Positions 1-9,970 of a stretch of DNA of 64,000 nucleotides are shown piece after piece (positions within the stretch are counted from its first letter, which is position 1; each line of letters opens with the position of its first letter). The notes under the pieces are model-generated. The model worked only from the letters and a program-made list of their open reading frames with translations. It had not been told where the DNA came from and did not search any database. This DNA comes from Emiliania huxleyi CCMP1516. Taxonomy: Eukaryota > Haptophyta > Isochrysidales > Noelaerhabdaceae. The stretch covers positions 1,493,437 through 1,557,436 of the forward strand of contig NW_005202428.1 of the NCBI RefSeq assembly GCF_000372725.1. The letters are read 5' to 3'. Both the position numbers and the translations under genes were made by a program.

Positions 1-162
1 CCACCCCTCCCGGGGGGGGGGCCGTGAGTAGAAGCGCGCCCCCCTCCCTGGAAGCGATGTGCGCCTGCTCTCGTCGAAAAATCGCATGTTCGCCCGTTTT
101 GGACCCCTTCGTACGGCTCCAAAAACCGCTCCTTAACGACGACTACGCGGCCCGGCGGTCGA

Positions 163-480
163 TCTGCGCCTTCTCAGCGGTGGAGGGGATATGAGCGGTA
201 CGTGCGGACCGCGTGGTGCTGCGACGGTTTGACGAGTGCGACTCCCAGCGTCGACTTTGCGACCCCACGGAGCCTCTGCTGCTCCGGGGGGGGGGGGTCT
301 GCAGACCACCCGGCCGAACTTCAGAGTCGCGGTGCTCCTCAAATACCGCTCAAACGCCCACGATGTTGTGCAGGGGACATATGCTGATGATCCTGGCCCG
401 ATTGGTTCGCTCAGAAAGCTTCTGGGCGGTCGTTAAGGTTCGCTCCCCGCACACCGGCCCGGAGCCTGGGTACCCCCTAG
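163..480 (+). repeat. Repeat family A, copy 1
   Basis: This stretch is closely similar to the reverse complement of about 17740-18055. Both copies carry a long G-run, the peptide-like stretch NFRVAVLLKYRSNAHDVV in one frame, and end in GGTACCC..TAG. In the second copy that final TAG is the apparent 3' splice site of a WW-domain gene. No terminal inverted repeats or target duplication were seen. The conserved frame suggests a former coding segment or a repetitive intron end; its nature is unknown. Confidence 0.7.
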
Positions 481-612
481 ACAAGGGAGGAGGTCGGTGC
501 GCCTTCTTTTTAATTTTTAGAGAATTCTTTTTGAGAGATTTTTGGAGCCTACAAGTTCAATCAGAGACCCGCGACCGGAGCTGAGGTGGCAGCCGAGGTA
601 GGTACGCCCTTC

Positions 613-2088
613 TCACAGCCCCGGCGCCCACGCCTCGACCTTCTTGGGCAGTAGCTGGTTCGACAGGTCATCTCCGTGGCCTAGGCATCCATCAACGCCC
701 TCGCCCCAGGTAAGGACAGCGCTGTCGGCGGCGCGAGCGAGGCTGTGGCGGCTTCCAGCCGACACAGCAACGACGCGCTGGCCAGCCAAGGCCTCGACCT
801 TCTTGGGCAGCAGCTGGCGCTGCTCGTCGCCGTGGCCCAGCTTGCCATCCCTCCCATCGCCCCAGCTCCAGAGAGAGCCGTCGGCGGTGATGGCGAGGTT
901 TCGAGCCCCTCCAGCCGAGACAGCGACGACGCGCCGGCCAGCAAAGGCCTCGATCTTCTTGGGCAGCAGCTGGTCCTGCCGGTCGCCGTGGCCCAGCTGG
1001 CCAAAGCCTCCACCGCCCCAGCTCCAAACGGCGCCATCGGTGGTGATGGCGAGGTTGTGAGCCCCTCCAGCCGTCACAGCGACGATGCGCCGGCCAGCAA
1101 AGGCCTCGACCTTCTTCGGCAGCAGCTGGTCCTGCCGGTCGCCGTGGCCCAACCGGCCACAGTATCCCCAGCCCCAACTCCAGACGGCGCCATCGGCGGT
1201 GATGGCGAGGCTGTGCATGCCTCCAGCCGACACAGCGACGACGCACCGGCCAGCCAAGGCCTCGACCTTCTTCGGCAGCGGCCGGTCCTGCTGGTCGCCG
1301 TGGCCCAGCCTGCCAGAGTATCCCCAGCCCCAGCTCCAGACGCTGCCATCAACGGTGAGGGCGATGCTGTGCATGCCTCCAGCCGACACAGCAACAACGC
1401 GCTGGCCAGCAAAGGCCTCGACCTTCGCCGGCAGCAGCTGGTTCTGCTCGTCGCCGTGGCCCAGCCGGCCCCCGCCTCCACTGCCCCAGCTCCAGACGGC
1501 ACCGCCGGCGGTGAGGGCGACGCTGTGGCCATTTCCAGCTGACACGCTCACGGCGCGCTCGTCACCCAGCGTCGACGGGAGGCGGGTCGGCGTGTTGAGC
1601 TGCGTCACGCCCTCGCCGTGGCCAAGCAGCCCGGGGATTGGATTGTAGTCCGGCGAAGAGCCGCACGACGACAGCCGCCCCTCGCCGTCGATGAAAAGGC
1701 TGTGCGATATGCCTGCTGCCGCCCTCGCCGGCGGGTTGGACTCGCACAGCAGCGCCGAATAGCACAGCCACCGCACGGCGCAGGTCTCGTCCTCGGGCTG
1801 CGCCGGCAGCTCGAAGCCGCGCTCTTGCGCCCGCACGCGGATGCCCTGCTCTGCGAGCGAGTGAAAGAGCAGCGAGACGGCCGCGACGCGAGCGATGTCG
1901 ACGGGGCTGTCGCAGCGAGAGAGGGCGCGCTCGAGGAGCTCCGTAGGGAGGTCGAGGAGGCGGGCGGGCGGCGGCGTGCTTGGCGAGGGGTCGGCTGCTG
2001 AGGCGGTGGCGAGGCGGCGCGAGCGGCGGCGCGGCGGTTGAGACATCGCGAGGAAAGAAAAACTTCTGGGTGGCCGTTCTGAGTTCAT
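613..2088 (-). CDS. F-box-like protein with RCC1 repeats
   Basis: A single-exon protein of about 491 residues. After a basic, proline-rich N-terminus there is an F-box-like segment (LLDLPTELLERALSRCD, roughly residues 40-80), then six to seven RCC1 blade repeats of about 52 residues. Each repeat has the pattern VVAVSAGG.HS.A.T.DG.VWSWG...G.LGHGD...LLPKKVEA. Such repeats fold into a seven-bladed beta-propeller; with an F-box the protein is probably a substrate adaptor for a cullin-RING (SCF) ubiquitin ligase, and the bare RCC1 fold can also act in Ran exchange. Repeat units are very alike at DNA level, suggesting recent internal duplication or homogenisation. The ATG at 2088 is preferred; a second in-frame ATG lies at 2046. 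Fold is firm, partner unknown. Confidence 0.85.
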   Translation of the reverse strand: MNSERPPRSFSFLAMSQPPRRRSRRLATASAADPSPSTPPPARLLDLPTELLERALSRCDSPVDIARVAAVSLLFHSLAEQGIRVRAQERGFELPAQPEDETCAVRWLCYSALLCESNPPARAAAGISHSLFIDGEGRLSSCGSSPDYNPIPGLLGHGEGVTQLNTPTRLPSTLGDERAVSVSAGNGHSVALTAGGAVWSWGSGGGGRLGHGDEQNQLLPAKVEAFAGQRVVAVSAGGMHSIALTVDGSVWSWGWGYSGRLGHGDQQDRPLPKKVEALAGRCVVAVSAGGMHSLAITADGAVWSWGWGYCGRLGHGDRQDQLLPKKVEAFAGRRIVAVTAGGAHNLAITTDGAVWSWGGGGFGQLGHGDRQDQLLPKKIEAFAGRRVVAVSAGGARNLAITADGSLWSWGDGRDGKLGHGDEQRQLLPKKVEALAGQRVVAVSAGSRHSLARAADSAVLTWGEGVDGCLGHGDDLSNQLLPKKVEAWAPGL

Positions 2089-2329
2089 GCTACCACGAAG
2101 CACACTGTGCTGCGTCGAAGCACCGGGCCCCCGAGTCCGCGACTAACTGACGGATCCGCTCCTGACAGTGGCATGCACCGCGCTGCGGCGCGTGCCACTG
2201 TCTTTGTTTGAAGTTAAAAGTCTCAGAGCGCCGTCGGCGCTGCCCTCCGTTTTCCTCCCCTGCCCCCCCGTCCGGCACCGCTCCGGGACGCACGCCGGCG
2301 AAGCACCGTCAAGCTGCTGTACGGCCCCG

Positions 2330-2552
2330 GCATCGCCTCCCCTGGCTTAGCTAGACTGAGAGATATTGTGCACATGGTTGGTCTCTACAATATATATACA
2401 CTGACACTGAACCTCCCAGAGCTCGTCCCGGTCCGTCACGGCCATCCTCGGCCTCCGGCGGGCCCCCGGCCGCGGCGCGGTGCGGCGGAGTCACAAATCC
2501 GACCACAGAGCACCGGGACGCGGTCGGGCGATCTAAGGCCCAGTGAGGCGTA
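2330..2552 (+). repeat. Repeat family Z, 5' part, interrupted copy
   Basis: This matches 48545-48762 closely, sharing the shift from CCTGGCTTAGCTAGACTGAG to the junction GGCGTA. Homology breaks exactly at 2552 and resumes at 5934, where the sequence matches 48763 onward. The copy is therefore split by the 2553-5931 insertion. The frame with RLRDIVHMV.LYNIY is shared with the ORF at 48213-48947, so Z looks like a protein-coding family, possibly an element gene. Confidence 0.75.
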
Positions 2553-2955
2553 CAGTGGGTTGGCGGTTGCGGGCATTAAGAAAACAGGATTTCGCGGCAC
2601 GCCGCCGTTTCTAGGCCTTTCCACAGCCCTCATCCACCCCACGCCGTGGTTTCTTAGCTCCGGCCGGGGCACTCAAGCCAGAGAGCGCCGGCCCGAAAGA
2701 TTTTTAGGTAAGAGGTAAGCTGCGGTCCGCCCGCGAGGGCGATGCCAGAGTCTGCCGCCGAGTCGGCTCTCTGTCTGGATGACGGGAAGACGCACACACG
2801 CCTCCGTTCACTCCATCCACTCAGAACACCGCAGACTTGGAAAGTGACAAGTGCGCGCGCCGCAGGCGAAGAGAAATTTTGAGCTGGGCCTCCCGTCCAC
2901 ACTCGCGTCTGGCCTTTTCTCGGGGCCGCGCCTGCGGCCGGCGCCGTGGTATCTT

Positions 2956-3160
2956 AAAGAAAGAAAGAAAACGGACAACCCAAGGGAGGGATGGGAGGAC
3001 GGCACGCCGCCACCACACAGGGATTTTAAGGAGAGGGGTGTGATGCGCTAGCCGTCGCCCACCCTTGGGCGTCCGCCTCTTCCTATCTCTCTTCGCAGTC
3101 TCTCGCCGATTCTCGCTGCGACCTTCATGCCACCTCGCGGTCGCCCCCTTCTCGTCGTTC
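2956..3160 (-). repeat. Short interspersed repeat family B with flanking unit
   Basis: The core (2956-3035) contains GAAAGAAAGAAAACGGACAA then CCCAAGGGAGGGATGGGAGG. Read on the minus strand the element ends in CTTGGGTTGTCCGTT followed by a (TTTC)n tail, as in retroposed short elements. The downstream 3039-3160 part matches 18421-18550. Other copies lie at 6285-6355, 18342-18420, 19025-19110 and 19123-19190. Confidence 0.6.
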
Positions 3161-3405
3161 TTTCCCTTGTCTCTTCTTCTTGTGTGAGTGAGTGAGTATT
3201 CTTGATACGAAACCACGACGACACACACCAGTCGACTCGCATCGGTTGCCTCCATTAACGGCGGAGCTATTCTCGCGCCCACACCACACCTGGCTCCAAC
3301 GTGGACACGCCCATAGCTGGGGACACTACTAGGTCATGCATGGAAAAGTTTTATCTCTGGACACACACACACACACACACACACTTCTTCTTCTGTCGCC
3401 GTGGT

Positions 3406-3516
3406 ATAAATAAATAAATAAATACAACGGACATCCCAAGCTAGGGCTGGGTCGAGGACAGACACGTCCCCACCTTTGCAGGATTTTGCAAAAGCGAGGG
3501 GGGAGGGCGCATCGCC
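3406..3516 (-). repeat. Short interspersed repeat family C, copy 1
   Basis: A (TAAA)n run is followed by CAACGGACATCCCAAGCTAG, and the copy ends at CGCATCGCC. It is nearly identical to 59571-59678 and to a shorter copy at 19196-19280. On the minus strand it ends CTTGGGATGTCCGTTG plus a (TTTA)n tail, so it shares its terminal bases with family B but has a different simple tail. This resembles SINE or LINE 3' ends. Confidence 0.65.
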
Positions 3517-3546
3517 TTAGAATTTTGCCCTGCTGCGCTTTCTTAA

Positions 3547-3713
3547 CCCTCCTACGCAGATACGACAAAATACGTCTGCTCATGGCGCCGAGCCCTGGTC
3601 TGGACACCAGATCGGCCCCCCGCCCCTAACATTAGCCTCTCCCAGCCGCTCTGTCGGCCATAATGTTAGGGGCGGGGGGGCCAAAATCACGCAAAACCAT
3701 CTGCGTAGGAGGG
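3547..3713. mobile_element. 167-bp MITE with TTAA target duplication (piggyBac-like), copy 1
   Basis: The ends CCCTCCTACGCAGAT and ATCTGCGTAGGAGGG are perfect inverted repeats flanked by TTAA at 3543-3546 and 3714-3717. A second internal inverted repeat pairs CCGCCCCTAACATTA with TAATGTTAGGGGCGG, so the whole unit can fold into a branched hairpin. It is identical over its full length to 5745-5911. TTAA targets and CCC-starting ends are characteristic of piggyBac-type elements; no transposase is encoded. Confidence 0.8.
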
Positions 3714-4664
3714 TTAATGCGCCAAGTTCAGAACATATATATAGACTGGAGTGGCGATGGGTGCGTTACAAACAGTGATCGGGCACTGCCGCCGATCGAT
3801 GCTTGGCCGCCGTGAGTCAAGCCAGCCCCAAACTGCGGAGCTCCACTTGCACAGACCGCTCACAGCGGTCACGAGCTGGCCCGCTGGCCGCCTTAGCCCG
3901 GCCACAATCGCGGCACAGTCTCTGTCATGTGTCGACGCCGAGACAGTGCAGCCAGCGCAGCCAGAGCATGCCGGCATGGGGTGAGACGGACCAGCAACGC
4001 AGCGCTGAGCAATGCACGCGCACGGCACGGGTCAGGCACGACTCCTACAGTCGCGATGCCACCACACCGAACGGCTGGCAGCGACAGCCAATGCCAATGC
4101 ATGCTGAGGACGAGTGGCGGCGTGCAGCTGCTGACCAACAAATTATCGCCGCGACTCATCCGTAAAGCCGCCACGCGACCAACTCGTGCACAGGCGGCCA
4201 TACTGAGCGCGATGGCGACACAGCTGGGTGCGAGATAGCGGCCTCCGACCCGTCTCGCGCATTATCTCGGCCTCGTCGAGCAGTACCAGTGACGCGTCCT
4301 GTGCCGGCGAGGATGATGAAGCGAGGTGCTCGCGCAGAGTGTGTGCTTCAACAGCGGCGCGAGACCACCGATTAGCTCGGCGATCGACGACACACACACG
4401 CACGACTCGTCTGCGAGTGATCTCGGCCGCGTTTCTGTCGTCGAGATGGCCGTATCGAGGCTGCCGGCTGCCGGGAAGACGGTATCAGCAGGCGTTCCAG
4501 AAGGCGCGAAATCATGTATTTACTCGCGCGAAGAGCAGCGCGATGGTCCGAGAAGGGTGTGGCGGGAGCAGTTGGATGTACGGGAAGGGAGTCGGAGGTT
4601 GCATCAGCCCTAAATGAATCTCTAATCAAAGATATACCCCCTATATACTCTTCTAATGCATGAT

Positions 4665-4783
4665 TTTGGACTGTGAATGTGATGTTCCACAGTAGATGGA
4701 GTAACATTTGAATGAAAAGAGCATTTGAATGAGGTGTGAATAGCATTTGAATGAGGTGTGGAACATCACATTCACAGTCCAAA
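4665..4783. repeat. Perfect 27-bp inverted repeat with tandem-repeat loop
   Basis: Bases 4665-4691 (starting TTTGGACTGTGAATGTGATG) are the exact reverse complement of 4757-4783. The 65-base loop holds three copies of a roughly 20-bp unit containing CATTTGAATGA. It lies in an AT-richer patch within the Tc1-like element. It could be a small MITE or a transcribed hairpin; no clear target duplication is visible. Confidence 0.7.
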
Positions 4784-5744
4784 GTAAAGAATATAGGTAC
4801 TATGCGAAGCAATCCGCCGTGATCTCGAGGTGAACAGCGTCTGCGAGCTTCGACGATCTCTCGCTAGTGTGTCACTCAAACGCGTTTCTCTGTAGGTGAG
4901 CTGCTTGCTGCTGGCGCCAGCTGTGCGACACTCTCAGCCGAGCTCTGAGCCGCTCCTCGCCCCGTGTCGTAGGCCATTCGACGGCTCATGCGCTAGGTTC
5001 GCCCATGGCAGCGTGCGGCTTGCCGCGCGTCGCTGCCGTCTTGCTCGCGGCAGCACCAGCTCTGTCGCGCCCGCTGCCGCCGCCCTCGGCCAACACGGTC
5101 GCGCCGGGTCTACCCGGTGTCCCTCTCGCCGTCGCCAGCGCGCGCAGAACCGGAACCGCCGACGAAACCGCCTATAGGTGTGCTACGCGCCGAGGCACCG
5201 TCGGGCCGGCCACCAGCCGTCGCCGCCACCACACTCGCTGCCCTCGGCTCCGCCGCCCTTGTGCGAGCTGCATCGCTGACATATTAAGCTACGTGTGAGT
5301 CACTCTCCGCCCTCGGCGCGACTAGTCAGCAGTAGCGAGTGTGTGCGTCGCTGCTAGAGCCGGCCGAGGCACTCCCGAGGGCTCCTCGCAGCGACTCGAG
5401 CGGGTCCGAATTCACTCGGCGACCGGTAAACTAGCGACGGTGTCACTTTTCAAAGACGTACGTAACACGCGGACCGCCTCCCCCACCGTGCGATTGCCTT
5501 CAGTGGCCGCCAGACGTCCGGACCGCTCGCTTCTTGTGTGCAGCAGGGATTGCTGGCGAATGCCGCAAGTGGCTTTGGTGCTCGCGAGCACCCTCGCATA
5601 CCCTTTCTTCGGCCTAGGGCCAAGCCTCCGGTCCCGTGCCGCCCACATGTTGCCCGACTTGGATGCCTGAGGCACGGCTGTGGCCGGTAGTGCACGAAAA
5701 ACGAGAAAACAGGCATTTTCGATTTCGCCGACTTTGCCCATTAA

Positions 5745-5911
5745 CCCTCCTACGCAGATACGACAAAATACGTCTGCTCATGGCGCCGAGCCCTGGTCTG
5801 GACACCAGATCGGCCCCCCGCCCCTAACATTAGCCTCTCCCAGCCGCTCTGTCGGCCATAATGTTAGGGGCGGGGGGGCCAAAATCACGCAAAACCATCT
5901 GCGTAGGAGGG
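5745..5911. mobile_element. 167-bp TTAA MITE, copy 2
   Basis: Base-for-base identical to 3547-3713, including the terminal and internal inverted repeats, with TTAA at 5741-5744 and 5912-5915. The right-hand TTAA is part of the terminal repeat of the Tc1-like element, so this copy inserted after that element was in place. Identity of the two copies points to recent activity or conversion. Confidence 0.8.
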
Positions 5912-5933
5912 TTAATGCCCGCAACCCACTGTA

Positions 5934-6270
5934 TGCATTGCCCATCCCAGGGCTATCACCTGGACCTATCAACAGGCGCCTGCAGCGCCGTGCTCAGGAG
6001 CTGCTGCTCCAACCTGCGCACACTTCCGCCGAGCTGTGGCAGGCCATCGCCCAGTCCGCGGCATTGATGAACGCTCGCCCGCCGAGCCGGTTCCGCCTCT
6101 TCCTCCGCTGGCTCCTCGCCCCGCTGCTCATCATGTATGGCAAGCGCAAGCCGGAGCACCTTCACGCACTTCGCTTCCACCGTTTTGAAACCGAGGACGA
6201 CGTGGAGGAGGTTGATCGTCAAATGATCGCTGATGGCCTTGCGCAGGCGCGCTCCGTGTCAGCGCGCGGC
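5934..6270 (+). repeat. Repeat family Z, 3' part
   Basis: The sequence resumes family Z after the insertion, with CCCAGGGCTATCACCTGGAC shared with 48780. The open frame reads GLSPGPINRRLQRRAQELLL then LRWLLAPLLIMYGKRKPEHL, matching GLSPGPLNGRLRCRPHEVL in the 48-kb copy. The encoded protein is not recognised. Confidence 0.6.
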
Positions 6271-6282
6271 AATGCGGCGTAC

Positions 6283-6440
6283 AGAAGAAAGAAAGAAAGA
6301 AAACAGACCAAACGAGGGATGGGAGGAGGACAGGGTCCCCGCCTGCACGAGCAGGATTTGGGGAAAGAAAACAGAAAACAAAGAAACAAAACAGACGACC
6401 CCTAGGTAGGTTTGTAGGTGGCCCCTTGGGACGGAGGAGG
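6283..6440 (-). repeat. Family B-like short repeats, two in tandem
   Basis: A GAAAGAAAGAAAACAGACC run and GAGGGATGGGAGGAGGACAG mark one diverged family B copy. A second, more diverged one follows with GAAAACAGACGACCC. They end about 75 bases before the start codon of the exonuclease-like gene. Confidence 0.5.
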
Positions 6441-6514
6441 TACCGAAAAAAGAAGAGAAATGCCGAGCAGGAGGATACCGCACAGTTCACCTTCGACGTG
6501 CCACACCAAAATCG

Positions 6515-8794
6515 ATGAGCAAGAGAAAGCGCGGTAACGACGAGCAAGCGGCGGCGGCTCCAGCGGGCGCTTCGGGCGACGCGCCGCCTCTGAGGGCGGC
6601 TCTGCCGTTTGCGTTGCCCTCGCCCGTCTATCTCACGCTCGGCCGCGATGACGTCGACAAGGCGCTGTCGCGCCTCGGGTTTGAGTCGTGCCGTGCGCTG
6701 GGGCTGGACGTGGAGGCGCGGCCGACGTTTCGGCGCAGCGGCGGCTCGAACCCGGTGGACACGATCCAGCTGTGCTCCGACCAGGCATGCGCCGTCGTCT
6801 CGCTCGGCCGCGCTGCGCGGCTCCCGCCTCTCCTCAGCAGGCTCGTCGCTTCGGTGCGCCGCCACCGCCGCCTCCCGGCCCATCCGTGGGCCCGCGAGCC
6901 GCTCTGCACCCTGCCCGCGTGACATGCTCAGGCCAGCGTCCTCAAGTTTGGCGCCGGGGTCGGAGACGACATCAAGCTGCTCGCCGGCCGGTTCCCGGAA
7001 GCCTTCTCGGCCGCCGACGGCGGCGGCGGAGGCGCGAGCGCGAGCGCGTGCGTGGAGCTGGCCGTCCTCGCGCCGCTCACGGGCGCGGTTGATGCCTGCG
7101 CGCCCCCCTACGGCCTCAAGCGCCTCGCCGCTCACTTCGGCCTCGACGGCTCCGCCAAGGACGGCTGCCCCGAGCCGCCTGGGAGCCTCAGCCGCCCTTG
7201 CCCATAGGGCTGGAGCTCGACAAGCCGAAGCGGATCCAGATGTCGGACTGGTCGCGCGTGCCGCTCTCGGCGCCGCAGATTCAGTACGCGGCGCTCGACG
7301 CGGCGGTCTCGCGCTGGTCTCGCCGCCTCAGATGCACGCACACGCACACGCGCTCTTCCGGCAGGCTGCCACTTGGTGATGCACTTGGGTGTATGCACAC
7401 GACGGGGACGGTCAAGGACGGGCACGGCAACACCGGGGATGGGGTGGACACACACGCTAGCCGCAAGAGGAGCTGAGAGGAAGATTTGCGGCTAGCTAGC
7501 TGTGGCCAGCTCCACCGACCCTCGCGGCCGGAGCTCACCGGCGGCCGACTCGCGCTGCAGGCTCGCCGCGGTGCTGCTCGGCGTGTCGCACTGCGAAGGC
7601 CTCGCCGCGGCGGCCGCCCCGCATGCCGTGCGCGACATGTCCGGGACACGTCCATGACATGTCGAGACACATGTCCACAGGCGGCCGCCCCATACGCCGG
7701 GCTCGGAGGCGGGGGCGCGACGATCGCGACCCTGCTGCGCGTGCAGGCGGACGGCTCGTGCGACTCGCTCGCGGTCTTGCCGCCGGTCAGCTCCAGCCAC
7801 TGCAGCACCCCCCCCCCCCCCCCCCTCACCCCTCCACCGTGCATCCCCCCCCCCCCACCCCCTCGCCTCGGCATGCGCCTCTTCCACCCCCTTCCCACGC
7901 CCCTGCGCTCCGCCGAATACTCTCCCGCAGCAGTGCCCGCCCCTGGGCATGGGCCAAAGCGCCATGACACGTCCACGACATGTCCACCACCTGCCCACGA
8001 CCCGGCCCGCGCAGGCCGCGCGCCGCATCTTCCTCGCAGCAGCCGAGCGGCGCGACGCCGAAAGGCTGGCCAAGGGAGAGAGGAAGCGCGCTGGCAAGGC
8101 GGCGAAGAAGGCGGCGGCCGCGGCGGCCGCGGCCGCTACGACGGCGGCGGGGGCGGCGGCAGCGGCGGCGGCAATGGTGGCGGCGGCGGCGGCCACTGCT
8201 TCCGCCGTGCCCTCCCCCCTCTCGCATTCCGCCCCGCCCGCCCTGGCCGCACCCTCCACCGCCACCGCGCCTGTCGCCGCCGCCTCTGCCACCGCCTCTG
8301 CCGCCGCCGCCTCTGCCGCCGCTCCTGCCGCTGCCGCCTCCTCCCTCGCCGCCGGCTCCCCAGCCGCGATCCGTGCGGCGCCGCAGCCATCACAACTGCC
8401 GCAGCCGCTGGCTGCGCCCGGCCCGTGGAGCTGCATGTGCGGCCTGCAGTGCCGGACGCTAGATGCCGAGAGCAGAATCCTAGCCTTCTACCTGCGCTCG
8501 AGAAGACGCGTCCCGCTGCGTCGTATTCACGAGCCGCCCTGTCCTTTTAGGTGCTGGACGCCCGAGTGTTTCCGCTGCGGCCGCCTCAAGGGCGGTGGGG
8601 GCCCGCCGCCGGCCGCTTCGCACCAGAGGAGCGCCAAGCCGAGCCATCGGCGGCGTAAGCACCTCGACCACGCGAAAGCTCGGCATCAACGTGGGCAGTG
8701 TGGTGAGGGAGGCGGAGGCGCGTCGGCGCCGCCCAAGAAGCGGCGGAAAAAGGTGCCCGCGCAGAGGGATAATGGACTCCGAGCGGCGATCTGA
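6515..8794 (+). CDS. 3'-5' exonuclease domain protein (WRN-exo/DEDD-like) with basic C-terminus
   Basis: Exon 1 (6515-6853) carries the first DEDD motif in SCRALGLDVEARPTF. Exon 2 begins at 6932 with ASVLKFGAGVGDDIKLLAG, the second motif region. Near 7207-7310 the sequence reads IQMSDWSRVPLSAPQIQYAA then LDAA, the conserved SDW..RPLS..Q..YAA.DA signature. This part needs an unresolved junction (7150-7340). Later exons 7561-7609, 7681-7795 and 8015-8794 add an Ala-rich stretch, a Cys/His-rich patch (CFRCGRLKGGGG) and a basic tail PPKKRRKKVPAQ that could be a nuclear signal. Introns 6854-6931, 7376-7560, 7610-7680 and 7796-8014 keep phase. The family trims DNA 3' ends in repair or replication. 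The later exons could belong to a second gene. Confidence 0.6.
7610..7680 (+). other. Introner-like GC-AG intron with ACATGTCC motifs
   Basis: The intron begins GCGGCCGCCCCGCATGCCG and the downstream exon begins GCGGCCGCCCCATACGCCG. The direct repeat lies so that splicing removes one copy and leaves the frame (phase 0) intact. Between them is a short insert starting TG with repeated GACATGTCC/GACACGTCC units. The same motif and layout recur at 22003-22092 and 53269-53345. Confidence 0.65.
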
Positions 8795-9200
8795 GATCGT
8801 TGTATACACAAAGTGTGAGCGTGTCTCTCAGTGGCTCGTGCTATTACCTACATTATACGCTATATAATATGGTATATAGAGACCGGTAGAGAGGGCCCGA
8901 GAGAGGCGCGCAGCGCTGAACAGTGTCAGTGACAAGCCTCACTCGCTCTCAGCTGGAGCTGCGGACACCGAACGCTCAATGCACCCACCGAGCACCGTAC
9001 CGAGCTACTAGTAATACACTATACAGTCTGATTCACATGAATTATTCAATACACATATTCACATGCACATGCTACACATGTGTATGTGCATGCATGTGGC
9101 GCATCTGTTCGCTCGCGGATGCTCGGTGTATGTGGCTGCCTCCCCGACAGCGGAGGCCCAGCCTCGCGCGCCCTGCGCGTCGAAGCGAGGTCCGGCGGCG
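8795..9200. other. Convergent intergenic region with palindromic CACATG tract
   Basis: This separates two convergent genes. It holds an AT-rich patch near 8845-8880 and a hairpin-forming tract around 9060-9100 (CACATGCACAT pairing with ATGTGCATG). The hairpin may help 3'-end formation for either gene. No ORF with recognisable content was seen. Confidence 0.4.
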
Positions 9201-9767
9201 TCACTCCTTCTTGAAGGCCTTGAGCAGCGTCAGGGCAGTAAGCGGCAGGTGGATCAGGTGCTGCATCTTCCACATCTTGGCCTTGTAGTTGGTGTCGTCC
9301 TGCGAGTTCATAAACAGGAGAGGGACGAAGCCGAGGCTGCCCAGACCGAACTGCTTGGCCAGCATGGTCGACTCCTTGTCGATGAGGTAGCCAGCCGAGA
9401 GGGCGCAGAACATGACGCCGGTGAAGCGGGAGAAGAAGAGGCCGATCGCCGACTCGTCGCCGATGTTCTTCTTTGTGTACGAGATGATGCCGTCCGGGCC
9501 AAAGAACTTGTCGTGATTAACAAGGAGGGGGACGCCGTACCCGCCATAGTAAAGCGCGTTCTGTGGGGCAGAGGCGGCGTGGTGGACGATGGTAGACGGC
9601 GGCGTGGGTTATGTGAGCGGTGGGCCGGTTCGCACCACGAGATTGACCGTCGGGATGTCGATCTCGCCGCCGCGGAGCTTGAGGACAGGCTTGGGGACGC
9701 TGGTCTTTGAGACCTTGAGCGCGGAGGCCGTGGCGAGCGTGGCGAGAAGGGTAAACTTGGCGAGCAT
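9201..9767 (-). CDS. Small membrane protein with signal/plastid-type leader (LRGG)
   Basis: Two exons, 9767-9636 and 9560-9201, separated by a 75-bp GT-AG intron in phase 0, give 163 residues. The first about 17 residues (MLAKFTLLATLATASALKV) are a signal peptide, followed by VLKLRGG, a processing-type motif common in leaders of secreted or plastid proteins of algae with secondary plastids. The rest has a YGGYGVPLLVNHDKFFGPDG segment and two or three hydrophobic stretches (GVMFCALSAGYLI, GLGSLGFVPLLFM, LIHLPLTALTLL), then a lysine-rich end. The exact family is not recognised; a small endomembrane or plastid membrane protein is likely. Confidence 0.75.
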
Positions 9768-9970
9768 TGATGAGGGTGCGACTGCGACAGCCGAGGTTTG
9801 CCGGCGGGCCCTTGCCCAAACCCGCCCCCCTTGCCTATAGTGGTGCCGAGTCACGATCAGCGTGCTTGCTTGCTAGCTTAATCCATAACCCTTGTCGCCA
9901 TCGCAGCAGAGTGACTCGTTGGTGGTCACGCGGCGCGGAACGGTCTGCTGTTATTTACCCGTGCAGACCT

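Larger units (their letters stand above)
2553..5931. mobile_element. Tc1/mariner-like element (degenerate or non-autonomous), inserted into repeat Z
   Basis: The left end starts CAGTGGGTTGGCGGTTGCGG and the right end, read in reverse, starts CAGTGGGTTGCGGGCATTAA, so the terminal inverted repeats match apart from a 7-bp indel. Each end is bordered by TA (2551-2552 and 5932-5933). CAGT termini and a TA duplication are typical of the Tc1/mariner superfamily. Removing the element restores continuous family Z sequence. No transposase was recognised; the interior holds short-repeat copies, two TTAA MITEs and a hairpin, with no convincing host gene. Confidence 0.65.

Noticed and set aside
745-1542. 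Long plus-strand ORF opposite the RCC1 gene
   Set aside because: It is a shadow of the 52-codon repeats on the minus strand; only the minus frame shows RCC1 motifs.
7949-8550. Several overlapping Ala-, Pro- and Arg-rich ORFs on both strands
   Set aside because: GC-rich low-complexity DNA opens all frames; only the frame continuous with the exonuclease-like gene and its basic tail was kept.
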